Shown here one piece after another: positions 45,959 to 57,579 of a DNA stretch of 64,000 bases. Position numbers and translations under genes: made by a program. Position 1 is the first letter of the stretch. Each line of letters begins with the position of its first letter. The notes beneath the pieces were generated by a model. It was not told the DNA's origin, searched no databases, and was given only the letters and a program-made list of their open reading frames with translations. The stretch comes from Pseudevernia furfuracea (Eukaryota > Ascomycota > Lecanoromycetes > Lecanorales > Parmeliaceae), in NCBI GenBank assembly GCA_022315425.1, contig JAIUPT010000017.1:248001-312000 (forward strand), written 5' to 3'.

Positions 45959-46246
45959 CTAACAATCTTCACCTCCCCCACCAGCACCCGCCCCTCCCGC
46001 CCCCACCCTCAACCCATACTTCACCCGCATCCGCGCCGGATCGTACGCGGCCAGGAACCTCGTCAGCCCCGCGTGCGTCGTGCGGTAGACGAAAGAAGCG
46101 CAGTCGTCGTTTACGAGCTCGATCGTGAACGAGGGCGACGTGCTGAGGGCGTGTATGACGCTATCGATATGTCGCTGTTCTATCGGCGTCGTGGTGGCGG
46201 TGTTGATGACGGTGTTGACGATGGTGTTGATGACGGCGGTGGGCAT
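45959..46246 (-). CDS. Hypothetical protein, 95 codons
   Basis: Frame ends in a Gly/Ala-rich tail. The middle has a balanced globular look (IHALSTSPSFTIELVNDDC, then SFVYRTTHAGLTRFL). The same frame stays open upstream of the ATG for at least 40 codons with coding-like composition (KHSYST, then DTFTAFD), so a longer N-terminus is possible. No family recognised. Confidence 0.4.
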   Translation of the reverse strand: MPTAVINTIVNTVINTATTTPIEQRHIDSVIHALSTSPSFTIELVNDDCASFVYRTTHAGLTRFLAAYDPARMRVKYGLRVGAGGAGAGGGGEDC

Positions 46247-46981
46247 GTCAAACGCGGTGAATGTGTCCGGGCGGGGGGAAGGAGGACATGTCGAGTATGA
46301 GTGCTTTCGTTCATTGGTGCGTATTGATGGGGGAGGAGAGAAGGACGGATTGAGTCGTACGAAAATGCCAAGACTGGAAAATAGGGTACGGTGTTTGCGA
46401 TGGGATGCTCGGAGGTCGGATGATCGGGGGGGTTTTGATGCTGTGTAACCGTAAGCGGGCGGGGTTGTTTCTAAGGAAATAGTAAATGGAAATCCGCGAT
46501 TCTTTCAGCCATCATGGGGAAGAAAAAAGAAAGAAAGCTGAGAGATTGGGCGGGGTTTGGGCTAGTGATGGGTGTGTTTGTGTTGAAAGAGAGAGTGTTG
46601 TAACTGGCGCTTGTCAATCCGACTTATCGTAGGAATTCCAGTACATTACCGACGTTCTCTGCCATCGAGCGTCAGCCGCATGACTTAGTCGGCTTCGTGA
46701 GGTGCTCTTTATGATATCGTGATTAAAGGACAGATGCAGGCTCTGAAGGGGGTGAAGGGGATCAAAGCGATGATGATTGAAGTTGAAGAGGCGCTGAGAA
46801 TGACAGTTTGAAGTTTTAGTCACTGCGAAAGGAGAATGGAGGTAGGGAGAGATGGGATTTGAGATTGAGAATGAGCGTCTAATTCATATGCTGTCCCCGT
46901 TTGCTGCTATCCTGCTCGCTGCATCGTCACTAATGGACGCGTTCCAGCCAATATCAACCGAGCATCCGCCGAGGCTGAGGC

Positions 46982-47362
46982 TCAATCATCGTATACACAT
47001 AGATGTAGTCTTTGCTCAAACCCCTCACGACGATGATAACTCACGCGCTCGGCTCTGGAGTCGTCCCGGTCTTGGAGCGTGAAGGATATTGTATCGCCTA
47101 CTTTGATCCCCCAGTTTCTGTCGACCATTGCCTCCTTTTTTTTCGCCTCACCGCCTTTGGTCGACTTGAACGTGATTTCAACCTGTTCACCGTTCTCATG
47201 TTTATCAACCCATGTGACTACCCCCTCCGATTGTGGCATACGGTCAGGGTTTTTGTCGGCGTTGGCAGAACCAGCCGTATTGTTACCTCCAGCGGGATCC
47301 CCGGCGGCCGATTGTGGCGATCCAACAGTGTCCCCGGTAACGGTTTCTGGTGAACTGGACAT
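46982..47362 (-). CDS. Hypothetical small protein, 126 residues
   Basis: Start chosen at the Met of MSSSPETVTG; the frame itself is open further upstream to 47443. An N-terminal low-complexity Ser/Pro/Gly/Asn region is followed by a compact C-terminal part, GVVTWVDKHENGEQVEITFK then KVGDTISFTLQD, which looks like a small beta-barrel (SH3/Tudor-like spacing), though no family can be named. The region 47450-47692 upstream is probably its 5' UTR or promoter. Confidence 0.45.
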   Translation of the reverse strand: MSSSPETVTGDTVGSPQSAAGDPAGGNNTAGSANADKNPDRMPQSEGVVTWVDKHENGEQVEITFKSTKGGEAKKKEAMVDRNWGIKVGDTISFTLQDRDDSRAERVSYHRREGFEQRLHLCVYDD

Positions 47363-47696
47363 GATGGCAGGCGGTAGAGGAGACCTTTGGGTACAGGTCA
47401 GTGTCTGAAGGCAGCCATTGTGAAAGGAGGAAGAGAGGTCCACCCACTATTATGGTAGGTAATGCTTGGGTCTTTGAGTAACTGTGGTTCGTGTGGTGTG
47501 CTGAGCAGCGCGTTCGGTTGAAATGTTAAGTCCAGTGAGGAGCTTGTCTGTAAGTCTATGAGCACTGAAAGGCTGCAGACGATAAGGCGTGGAGAAGTCT
47601 GGAAGGATCCTTACCTGGAAGAGCGTGTCTTGAAAGCTGTGTTGTCTGATCTGAAGAAAAAGAAGAAGAAGAAGAACAGAGCAGATAGACACCCTT

Positions 47697-48248
47697 TTAT
47701 ACCCAATCTCCGGGGCTAGAGCCGAGCATGGCTACCTGTCTTCTGCTTGCAGTGGTGGCAGTATTTGAGAGGGTGGCGAAACGCCTCACAAATGGCAAGT
47801 GAAACATCTTAACACATTTGGGGCGAAGCACCGAGACAAGACCCTCATATCGCTTCACAACGCCCGTGGACTGCAACGTTGATTGGAAGTGGACCATATC
47901 CTTACCCCTCTTCTGCAATAACACACAATTTAAACTCCGCGAAAAGACCCTCATCCGGCTTCGAAACACAGGCAAACCTTCCGATTGGTCAAGCGTGTAT
48001 CTCACATTCTTCACCCGTACGCCATCAATCGAGAGGCTGCGTCCCAAGGAAAGAGTCCCGGCCGGCTCGACCAGTAATTCTTCGCCCCTCCTGCGCAGAT
48101 CCGTCGAGGCGAAGTCCCCCAAGGAAACGATTGGCCGGGGCTTTAACCAATACTGGCAGACAGAATCACGTTGGTAAGTAGACAAGGTTCTTGGGATTTG
48201 CAGAGTGCTGCCCACTTTCTTCGCCCAATGAGACATCGATTGAGCCAT
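47697..48248 (-). CDS. Hypothetical protein, 183 codons, strand uncertain
   Basis: Intronless frame without recognisable domain or signal peptide. A plus-strand frame across the same DNA (47818-48177) is also open and its composition is equally protein-like, so the coding strand is unresolved or neither is real. Confidence 0.3.
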   Translation of the reverse strand: MAQSMSHWAKKVGSTLQIPRTLSTYQRDSVCQYWLKPRPIVSLGDFASTDLRRRGEELLVEPAGTLSLGRSLSIDGVRVKNVRYTLDQSEGLPVFRSRMRVFSRSLNCVLLQKRGKDMVHFQSTLQSTGVVKRYEGLVSVLRPKCVKMFHLPFVRRFATLSNTATTASRRQVAMLGSSPGDWV

Positions 48249-48497
48249 CCACCAAGAAGTCCGCCCGCTGCGCTTGGCAGATTTGAAACCCTGTTAGAGG
48301 TCCCAATATCGCAAGGATGAGCCAGTACTAATTTCTGCCGATTACGATGTTGTAGCTTCTGGTCGTGAAGCAGCTTCCTCACGCTTGCGATGTCTATTCG
48401 AGAAAAAACAACCATGTCCTCCCCAAGGTAGTCTTGATCAAGGCAGAATGTATATAATCATGATTTAGCTCAAGACCGCTACCTCGTGTCGATGGCG

Positions 48498-48731
48498 TTA
48501 TTGCAAGTGCCTCAAGGTTACAACGGCAGCGACCGCCTTAACCAGAAAGCTCCCGAAGGCAAAGGCAGTGTTCCAATCTTCAGTGTGTAGCTCCCAGCTT
48601 ACCATGGTGATCCCAATGAAGAGAACAACGGTTGCTGAGACTAGGCGGTAGCTATTGTTTGTGTGACCTTCAACGTAGAGCCCTGAAAGCTCGAGATCTC
48701 CATCGCGTGGTCTGTGGAGATAGCGAAGGCC
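48498..48731 (-). CDS. C-terminal exon of a small membrane protein, start not found
   Basis: A 77-residue frame with no internal start reads from an acceptor TTTTGACAG into GLRYLHRPRDGDLELSG, a polar YVEGHTNNSYR segment, then hydrophobic helices (LVSATVVLFIGITMV and FAFGSFLVKAVAAVV) and a stop. The helices and coherent frame argue for a real exon. A possible 15-nt upstream mini-exon (coding SSYTK, before GTAAGT) is at ~48890. No start exon could be found before the RIP desert at ~49140, so the gene may be truncated. Confidence 0.45.
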   Translation of the reverse strand, partial: GLRYLHRPRDGDLELSGLYVEGHTNNSYRLVSATVVLFIGITMVSWELHTEDWNTAFAFGSFLVKAVAAVVTLRHLQ

Positions 48732-49140
48732 CTGTCAAAATATCAGGTACTTTATATGAGTGGTGTGTAGGTTGCTTAAATTATTCTGTCTCAGCTTCAA
48801 TCACATAGAAATCTGGTGATATAGCCGACATGCGCAAAAGTCGCCCTGAAGACTAGATCACGGATGATCTTCCTGGTCTAACTTACTTTAGTATAGCTTG
48901 ACTGAAACGGGGTTAGTACGGCTTCAACCTTATGTTGCCGGCCCGGTGCTGCAGCCTGCTGGCTCGCGAGGCTGAAGTACTCTAAAGAGAATCGAAAGCT
49001 CACTCTATGATTGCCAGGACTCGTTCTTGTCATCCATCTCCATTTGTAATCCTTAGTGATACCTCTACATTACAGTACATCGACTATCTATCCATATATC
49101 CGTCGAAGAAGAATCAACATAGTGTTATTCAGCTAAACTT
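48732..49140. other. Spacer before the RIP desert
   Basis: Would hold upstream exons of the partial membrane-protein gene; apart from the tentative mini-exon nothing can be supported. Confidence 0.3.
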
Positions 49141-49770
49141 GTGTAACGACTAGGACGCTTGAACTTATATCGAGAAGAAGTCTTATGTCAAGATGAATAA
49201 AGCGTACGAGATTTCAATTGAACGCTTGATTATTACTGACGTTAATGAACGTTCTATATCTTATTTTATAACTTATTCTATATCTACTCTCTTAGTGTTA
49301 GAATCGAAGTATAAAAAGAGAATTTAAAAATAAAGTATTTAAGAGCGAGAAAGACGAGATAAACGAATTTAAATATAAAGTAGAAAGTTTAAAAATATGT
49401 TAATACTCGTCTTTAAAATGTTTCTTCGCTCGTTCTCTATTAAGAAGATTATAAGAATTAATAGAAAAGATAAAAAATAACTTACGTAATAAAAGCAAAA
49501 GCGTAATAGTTTATTAAAAGAAAATTAGACTTAATAAAAAAGATAGATTAGTTAGCGCGACTATATCACGTAGACGTTATATTAATTATTCGTAAAAATA
49601 GAAGATATTATACTTATCGATCGATTAATTATAAATAATAATTACTTAATATAATTAATATCGTACGTATAAACTCGATATATCGAGATTTAAACTAAGT
49701 CGAGTTTAAAAGATTTTATATTCGTTATCTATTAATCTACTATAAAGTCGTTAGTTAGATTATTCGTAAG

Positions 49771-49962
49771 TGTAAGGACCGTACTGTGGTGATAACCGTA
49801 GTGTAGTATGTAACGAAGATAACAAGCTAAGGAGCAACTATGTACTGGGAGGGAAGCCATATATGTATGGCTGAGTGAACCTGCCAAGACACTAGGCTCG
49901 ATAGGGCTAGCGTAGGTGTCAAGGGTACGAGGTGTCAAGGGACGCAGGGTACGCTCGTAACA
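49771..49962. mobile_element. Solo LTR, 192 bp, unmutated, with 5-bp duplication
   Basis: Begins TGTAAGGACC and ends CTCGTAACA (TG...CA termini), flanked by GTAAG on each side (49766-49770 and 49963-49967). It is G+C-balanced inside a mutated desert. RIP-mutated relatives lie at ~28630-28839 and from 63722. The small size and TSD fit a copia or gypsy solo LTR. Confidence 0.82.
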
Positions 49963-50604
49963 GTAAGTTAAGGACCGTACTGTGGTAATATTAATTTTAG
50001 AATTTCTTAAATTATTTACGTATTTAAAATTAATTAATTAAAGAACGAAGAGATAACGTAAGTATAACTTTTTAAAATCTCGAATATACTTATTTAACGA
50101 TAATATCTCTTTATAGATAACTCGAATAGTAATCAACTTTTAAATTTTATTCTTTATTAATAAATCGATCTTATTCTCGATCGCTTTCGTTTAATTCTTA
50201 TTTATCGAGTTATTATTCGCGATAGTCTTTTTAAAGTTTTTAAACTTATAAGATTCTCGTGCAATTAAGACGAGTAATACGATTAAGTTCGAAAATAGAT
50301 CGCGATTTTTTAAATATAAGTAATTTTATAATAAGATAAGTATAGACTTACGACTTAAATTCGTAATACGATATTAAAATTAATTTAAATTAACTTAAGA
50401 CTTGAGTTATAAAAAAAAGTGAAAAGCTCTTTTAGAAAATATTAAATTTAATTAATATTTTAAAAGATTTTTTAGATTTTTTTTTTAAAAAAAGATTTTT
50501 TATTATTATAATTTATAATTTAATTTTAATTATTATTATTATTATTATTATTATTATTTTTAACGTCGTCGATTATAATTATTAAAAATCGTTAAGAAGA
50601 TTAT

Positions 50605-51082
50605 TACGCTACGCAATAAGACGAAGTAAGACGAGATTTAAGATATTATATCTCGCTTCGACGCTAAGACGAGATAAGACGATTTATTTTAAGCGAGATA
50701 ACGAGATTATCTTAATATCTCGATAAACTTTAAATATCTCTAAGCGACTTATTTAAAATTTTAATATTACGTATTAAAATAAAGTAAAATAAAACGTAAA
50801 GCGTAATACTTTAATTAAAATTAAAATACGAAGTATAATTACTTAAAAAGATAATTAAAAAAATACGCGAAATAATATTTAAAGAGTTATTATAAAAATA
50901 ATAATATCGAGTTAATCTAATTAATAAACTTAACGAGATATCGAAATAATCTCGAATAAATCGACGCTAAGACGAAGTAAGATAAGATTTTTAGAAATTT
51001 CGAAAACTCGCTTCGATATCTTATCTCGAATTCGATTTAATACGAAATCTCGGCGAAGCGTCTCGCTTCGTTGCGCAGCGTA
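50605..51082 (+). mobile_element. TACGCT-family element
   Basis: 478 bp with termini TACGCTACGCAATAAGACGA and CGTTGCGCAGCGTA. Flanking duplication not evident. Confidence 0.7.
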
Positions 51083-53817
51083 AGTTTAAGATAACTATTA
51101 TTATAACTTCTTTTAATATCGTCTTTATTCTTTTTTAAAGTGAATCTATTACTTATTTTCGCTTTAAGATATTTTTAAATATTATTATTTAGTTCTTCTT
51201 CGCGATATTAAAGACGTTTAATCTTATCGAATTATTTTTAATTATCGAGTTAATCTTTTAAAACGAAATCTCTATATAAAATCGCTTCGATATTAAAATC
51301 ATTAATCGTATATTTTAAGACGTTCGAAGTAATACTATTCTTTTTAACAAAATAGTTATATACTTTTATAATAATTTTCGTTAAATTCTCTTAATCTTTA
51401 AGAGCGTTAAATTAGATCGTCTCGTTCGATTTATATTAAGAGCGTTTTATTTCTAAAATAGTATTAAAATTCTTAAATTAATAAAAAATATAAAAATTTT
51501 AAAATCTTAATTTAACTAATTAAAATCGTATTAATATAAAGATATTTACTTAGAGTCTTTTAAATAAAAACAACGATATCTTAATAAGTATTCAAGAATA
51601 AGAAATAGTCGATAAAGTTATTAATTAGTTATTCGATAACTTTATTATTATATTAATTAATGCTATTTATAATAATCTTAATTCTTATTAAACGACTAAG
51701 TTTTACACGTTTAAAACGATTCTTTATATTCTTAATAAGACTATCGCTTAATTTAATAATTAAATTCTTATTAAGTTTTTTAAGATTAAGATCGTTTATA
51801 ATAATCGAAATAAAGTAATTAACGAGAAAGATAGCTTTCTTTTATTTATCAAAATAGTAAATATTTTTAAACTAGTCTCGCTTTTATCGTATTACTTGAA
51901 GTTAAAAGTAAATTATATAATTACATTATTAAGAAATTTAAAGTCTACTTAAGATTTATATAATAAGATACGTTTATAAGTTAAGAGTATTAAATCTAAG
52001 ATACTCGATTATCGTATTTTAAAAGATAAATAAAATAATAAACGATATTATATATCTTATATCTCTCTCGCTTTATTCGATTCGAATAATTTATATATTT
52101 TATTTCGACGTATTTAATTCTTTATTCGTTCAATCTTTAATATAATTATTAATAAATTATAAAACTAATTCTTATAACACGTTAACTTATATTTATATCT
52201 CGAGATCTTCGTCTATAATTAATTATATATAATTCTTAGTCGAGTTATTAACAAGATCGAACTATTTATTATAATCTTAGACGATCTATTAAGAAAGTAA
52301 TTAAGTATATCAACGAAATATATAAGAAATGAAGTAATTTAATAGACTTTTCTTTCGATAGTAATTAAGTAATAAATAAATAGATTATAATAGAAATAGT
52401 CGAATATCGTATAATTATAAATTAGAATCTAGTTAAACTTAGAATTAGAACTTTTACTTAATTTTATAATAATAGATATAATTAAAGATTATATAATTAA
52501 TAAATAGTCGAATATCGTATAGTAAATAAATTAAAATTCGATTTAAATTTAACTTAAGTTAAAACATATATTATAAGTAATTTAATTTTTAATTTAAAAT
52601 TATAAATTTAATTTATAAATTTATACTTATATATATAGTATTAAATTTTAAAAATAAAATATTTCTATTTTAAAACTATTAAATATATAATAAGAGTATT
52701 ATTAATTAATATATTAAATTATAATAAAAATAGCTTTATAATAAAATAATTAATCGCTAACTTTAATTCTTTAATAAAATATATAATAATAATTTCTTTA
52801 TTAAAAACGATATAATTAATAAAATATCTTTATTAATTATCTTTATATTTATTAGTTATAAAAAGATAATTATATTATTATTAATTAATTATAAAATTTA
52901 TATAAAAATTTAAAAGAATTTTATATTAAAGAGAAAAATAAATAACTTAATTAAGAAATATATATATATATAAATTAAAAAATAACTTCTTTATAATCTT
53001 AATAAATATTTACTATTTTAATTATATTAAATATTAAAGAAAATAATAATTCTTATTATAATATAATTTATAATACTCTACGCGAATAGATTTGTTAATA
53101 TATACTTAAAATATAAAATACTAACTTTATTCTTATTATTATAGTTCTACTCTATAACGACTTATTTATTTACTTGCTTACTTACTTATTATACTTAAGA
53201 TTAGCTCTATAAGATTAGTTTTATAAGTTAGATTTAATAACTTCGTTATAAAGATCTTACTTCTTCGTATATAAGTACTTTTTATATTTTATATAATTAA
53301 TATTCTAATTATATTATAATATTATATAATAAATTTAATTTTTAATTAAGTTTTGAATATAATATTAACTATTCTTCTTTTAAAGCGATAAGAATCTATT
53401 TAAAAATCGAAAACTTATTTTAATATCTTAATATAATAGTCGCGATTAAAAAACGATTAATAACTAAAAAGAAAATCTTTTAATTTTCGATTTAATTAGA
53501 TTTAATTATAACGTCGAAGATATAGATTCGATAAACTCTATTATAAAATTACTCTTTAATAAAAGAGCTTTATAGAGATTTATTATTATAATAATTCTCG
53601 TAAGCGAAGAAGTCTTTATAACGTTAAAGAAATCTTTTAAAATAAATTTAATATAGAGTTAGATAATAACGAAAAATAGTCTTTTATTATAATATAATAT
53701 AGATTTTAATAGCGATATCTATAAACGTTCTATAACTTAAACGATATCTTTTTCTTTAAAAGAAAATATTTATAATAAATATTTCGCTTCTTAAATATCT
53801 TTATTCTTCGCGAAAGA

Positions 53818-54290
53818 TACGCTACGTAACGAGATATTAAGACTCGATTAAGTTACGAATTGAGACGACGCTAAGAGACGAGATATTAAGACGAATTTTC
53901 GAATTTTCTAGAAATCTCATCTTATTTCGTTCTAACGTCGATTTATTCGAAATTATTTTAATATCTTAATAAACTCTAAATATTTCTAAGCGATCTTTTT
54001 AAAATTTTAATATTACGTATCGAAGTAAGATAAAATAAGATATAAAATAAAATACGAAATATAGTTATTTAAAAAGATAATTAAAAAGAGTGAAAAAGAT
54101 ACGCGAGATATTGTTTAAAGAATCGTTATAAGAATAACGATCGAAAGTTATTTTAATCGACTTCGAGCTAATCTAATTAATAGACTTAACGAGATATCGA
54201 GATAATCTCGTTATCTCGTTAAGAATAAATCGTCTTATCTCGTCTTATCTTAATTAAATCTCGTCTTACTTCGTCTTATTGCGCAGCGTA
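53818..54290 (-). mobile_element. TACGCT-family element
   Basis: 473 bp, TACGCTACGTAACGAGAT to TTGCGCAGCGTA. Flanks GCGAAAGA and GCGAATAA match at six of eight positions, a possible decayed 8-bp duplication. Confidence 0.68.
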
Positions 54291-57200
54291 GCGAATAAGA
54301 ATAACTTATATAACTTTAAGTTAAAAGCTTTAAGTAAATAAAAGAAAAAGCGTCGTTAGCGCTTTTTATAATATATTATTATATTTAAAAAATATAAAAA
54401 CGAAGTATTATTTATCAATAAGACGAAGAATAGAATTATATTTATAATTATTTAAATATTATAAAACTTTTAATAGAGCGCTTTCGTAGCTTCGTAGAAA
54501 TAATACGACGCTCTAAATTATATATTTTATAATTTTCGTAAAGTTAATTTTAAAAATCTTCGTTATTAAAATAAAAAACTCGATAAAGAGATCGCTAAGT
54601 CGAAGATTAAATTAATTTCACTAATTAATTTCGCGCGCGTAACGAATATTAAGTTAAAAATCGAGTTATTAAGATTCGAACGACTTCGTTAATTATATAA
54701 TAGATATTATAAGAAAGTTAAAGATCTTTTAAGAGAAAATAAATAGCTTAAGTTAAAGTTAATTATATAAGTAGATATAAAGAATTCGAATAAAAAGTCG
54801 AATAAAGAGAATTCTATTAATATTTTAAATTTTTATTAATATTAAATATCTATTTTAAACTCTTTTTATTTATATTTTAATACTTATATTTATATCTATT
54901 TGAGAGTTATTTCTTCTTTTAATAACTTATATAATAATCGAAATTATATCTTTAATATTATTTTATATTAAGTAAAGAAAATTAATATAAATAAGAGATA
55001 TTTCGACGTTATCTACCTTTATAATAATTAAGATAAGAATTAATAAGAACGCTAAGTTCTTTATTTTAACGAGAAGTTTAAATAAAGTATTATATTCTTT
55101 CTTATTAAGTAAGATAAGATCGAGTATATTCGCGATTATTATAAGTCTATCGTCTTTAAGATTATAAAGACTTATACGAATTTTAAAAATATAAATTCTT
55201 ATTAAACGATTAAGAAGATAATAATAGAATTTAATAATATTTTTAAAATTTATAATAAGATCTTCGAATTAAATATATAATTTAATAATCTTAAGTTTAT
55301 AATAACCGTAATCGATAAGAAGAAATTATTTAAAATCTTTTACGTTCGCTTTAATATTATTATTATTATTTTATTAAAGTTTTTTAATATTATTAAAATC
55401 TTTAATCTTATAAGATTAATCTTTAATCGTTTAAAATATAAGCTTAGTAAATAGATCTTTATAATATATTAAGATCTAATCGACTATTTATATAAGCTAA
55501 ATCTAAATCTAAAATAAATTAATAATACTATTATAAAAAATAAGAAAATAAATAAATCTATAACGCGTTCGAGCGAAATTAATATCTTTAATTAAGAAAT
55601 ATTTAATATAAATCGAGACGATAAAGATAGTAATCGTCTTTATAAATATAAATATCTTAAATTCTTAATAAATAAGATTCGAAAGAAAGAAAGATACTTT
55701 AAGTATCTATAGTTCGATTATCGATTCAAAGAAGATAATACTTCTTATAAGAATATATCTTCTCTTAATAAGAAATAAATTAACATTACTCTTAAGATTA
55801 TCGATATTAAGAATATCTTTAAGCTTTCTATCGCTAACACGAAAAACTAATCGTTTTTAATTAAGTCGTTATTAGAGATATAATAACTTAATTATATAAA
55901 AGAATTCGCGAACTTAAGAAAGAGAAAGTTGCTTTTATTAGCGTTTCGCTTTCTATTTACGTTATTGTTATAAAAGTATTCTTATAAAAAGAATAATAGT
56001 TAGATTTCTTTAATAAGATTCTTATAAAAGATAAAATTAGAGATATTATTTATTTTATAAATATCGAAATATTAATATCGAATTTCGTTAACGTCGCTTT
56101 TATAAAAAGAAATTACTTATTATATATAACTTTATTTTAATTATATAAACTAAGATTAATTAATAATAAGTTAATATTTAATGTTACGTATATAACTCTA
56201 ATATAATATATCTTAAATAATTATATTAAGAAAATTTTAAATTTAATTATTAAATTAGAACGTTTTAATATAATTCTCGATATATTATAATTAAAATAAT
56301 TTAATTTAATTCTTAAACTCAAAAATCGAACGATAACGCTTAAATCTAATTATTATATATTAAACTATTTATAATATAATAAATCGATAGTCGTTTAAAA
56401 TGTTATTCTATCTCTTATTAAATTATTTTTATCGTATTTAAAGTCGTCGATAATAAAAAATAAAATTAAAGTATAAGTTTACGTCTTTATAAGAATAATA
56501 AAGAAATAAATTAATAAAGTAATCTCTATATAATCTTATAACTTTAAGAAGTTAAATACTTTTTCGAAGAACGACGTTTTCGATTAAAATAAAAGAAGTT
56601 TATAATTAATCTCGCGACTTTAATAGTTAAAGACTATAAGAATTTCTTTTATAAAATAAGAAATAAATTTCTTACTTCGACGTACGCTACGTAATAAGAC
56701 GAGGCGTTTCGACGAGATTTCGCGTTGAGTCGAATTCGAGATAAGATATCGAGACGAGTTTTCGAATTTTTTAAAAATCTCATCTTATCTTATCTTAGCG
56801 TCGATATATTCGAAATTATCTCGTTATCTCGATAAACGTTAAATACTTTTAAACGATTCTTTTAAAATTTTAATATTACGTATCGAAGTAAAATAATTTA
56901 AAACGAAGAATATAATATTTTAATTAAAATTAAAATACGACGTATAATTATTTAAAAAGATAATTAAAAAGATACGCGAGTTAATATTTAAAAGATCGTT
57001 ATAAGAATTATAATCTCGAATTAATCTAACTAATAGATATCAAATAATCTCGTTATCTCGATAAAAATAAATCGTCTTATCTCGTCTTATTCTAATCAAA
57101 TCTCGTCTTAGCGTCGAGACGAGATGCGACATCTCAAACCTCGTCTCACTTCGTCTTATTGCGCAGCGTACTTCGACGTAACTAAGAGCGAGAGTGTTAT

Positions 57201-57560
57201 AAGCTTATTATAAATAATTAGATATTTAAAATTCTATTAAGACTAATAAGCTTTTCTCTTATCGTCTTATTAATTATAATATCGAACTTAAAAAGAGAGC
57301 GAGATCGTTAGCTAAGAGAATTTATAAACTCTTTAAAGATCAAATATTAATAATTAAAGAAAATATCGAGAAAATATTAGATAAGAGTTATATTTAATTA
57401 AGTATCTTATTTTATATAGCATCGATACTTATTATAAAGAAAGCGAATAAAAAATTACGAGTCTATATAGATTATAAAGTTCTCAACGCTTTAATTATTT
57501 TTAATAAAAATATACTTTTATTTATTAAAAAGACTCTAATAAAGTCTCTCATAGAAATAT
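54291..57560 (+). mobile_element. RIP-destroyed Ty3/gypsy retrotransposon (gag-pol remains)
   Basis: Despite many stops, collinear domain relics can be read on the plus strand. A zinc-knuckle-like remnant is at ~55680-55760 (RKKERYFKYL followed by a mutated knuckle). A retroviral-type protease and its C-terminal flank is at ~56045-56390 (SNFVNVAFIKRN, then YKLRLINNKL, ending LKNRTITL). A reverse-transcriptase start is at ~57360-57555, with IIKKANKKLRVYIDYKVLNAL matching the gypsy VKKPDGGLR-CVDYRALN block. Cys, His, Gly and Trp codons are preferentially lost, as RIP predicts. The element is interrupted between protease and RT by the TACGCT element at 56683 and breaks off abruptly at ~57560 against the laccase relic. 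Confidence 0.78.
56683..57170 (-). mobile_element. TACGCT-family element inserted in the gypsy relic, perfect 8-bp duplication
   Basis: 488 bp from TACGCTACGTAATAAGACGA to TTGCGCAGCGTA, flanked on both sides by CTTCGACG (56675-56682 and 57171-57178). It splits the gypsy pol between protease and reverse transcriptase, so it inserted after the retrotransposon arrived. Confidence 0.82.
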
Positions 57561-57579
57561 CATCGCGATTTGTGTATAG

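Larger units (their letters stand above)
49141..53817. repeat. RIP-mutated AT-rich desert
   Basis: CpA/TpG-depleted throughout, except for the solo LTR at 49771-49962. Contains the complete TACGCT element 50605-51082 and an (ATT)n microsatellite at about 50528-50558. The stretch 51.1-53.8 kb may be transposon remains, but no coding domain could be recognised. Confidence 0.8.

Noticed and set aside
51100..53800. Possible second retrotransposon in the desert
   Set aside because: Translations in several frames gave no block I could align to gag, integrase or reverse transcriptase; left as undefined desert.
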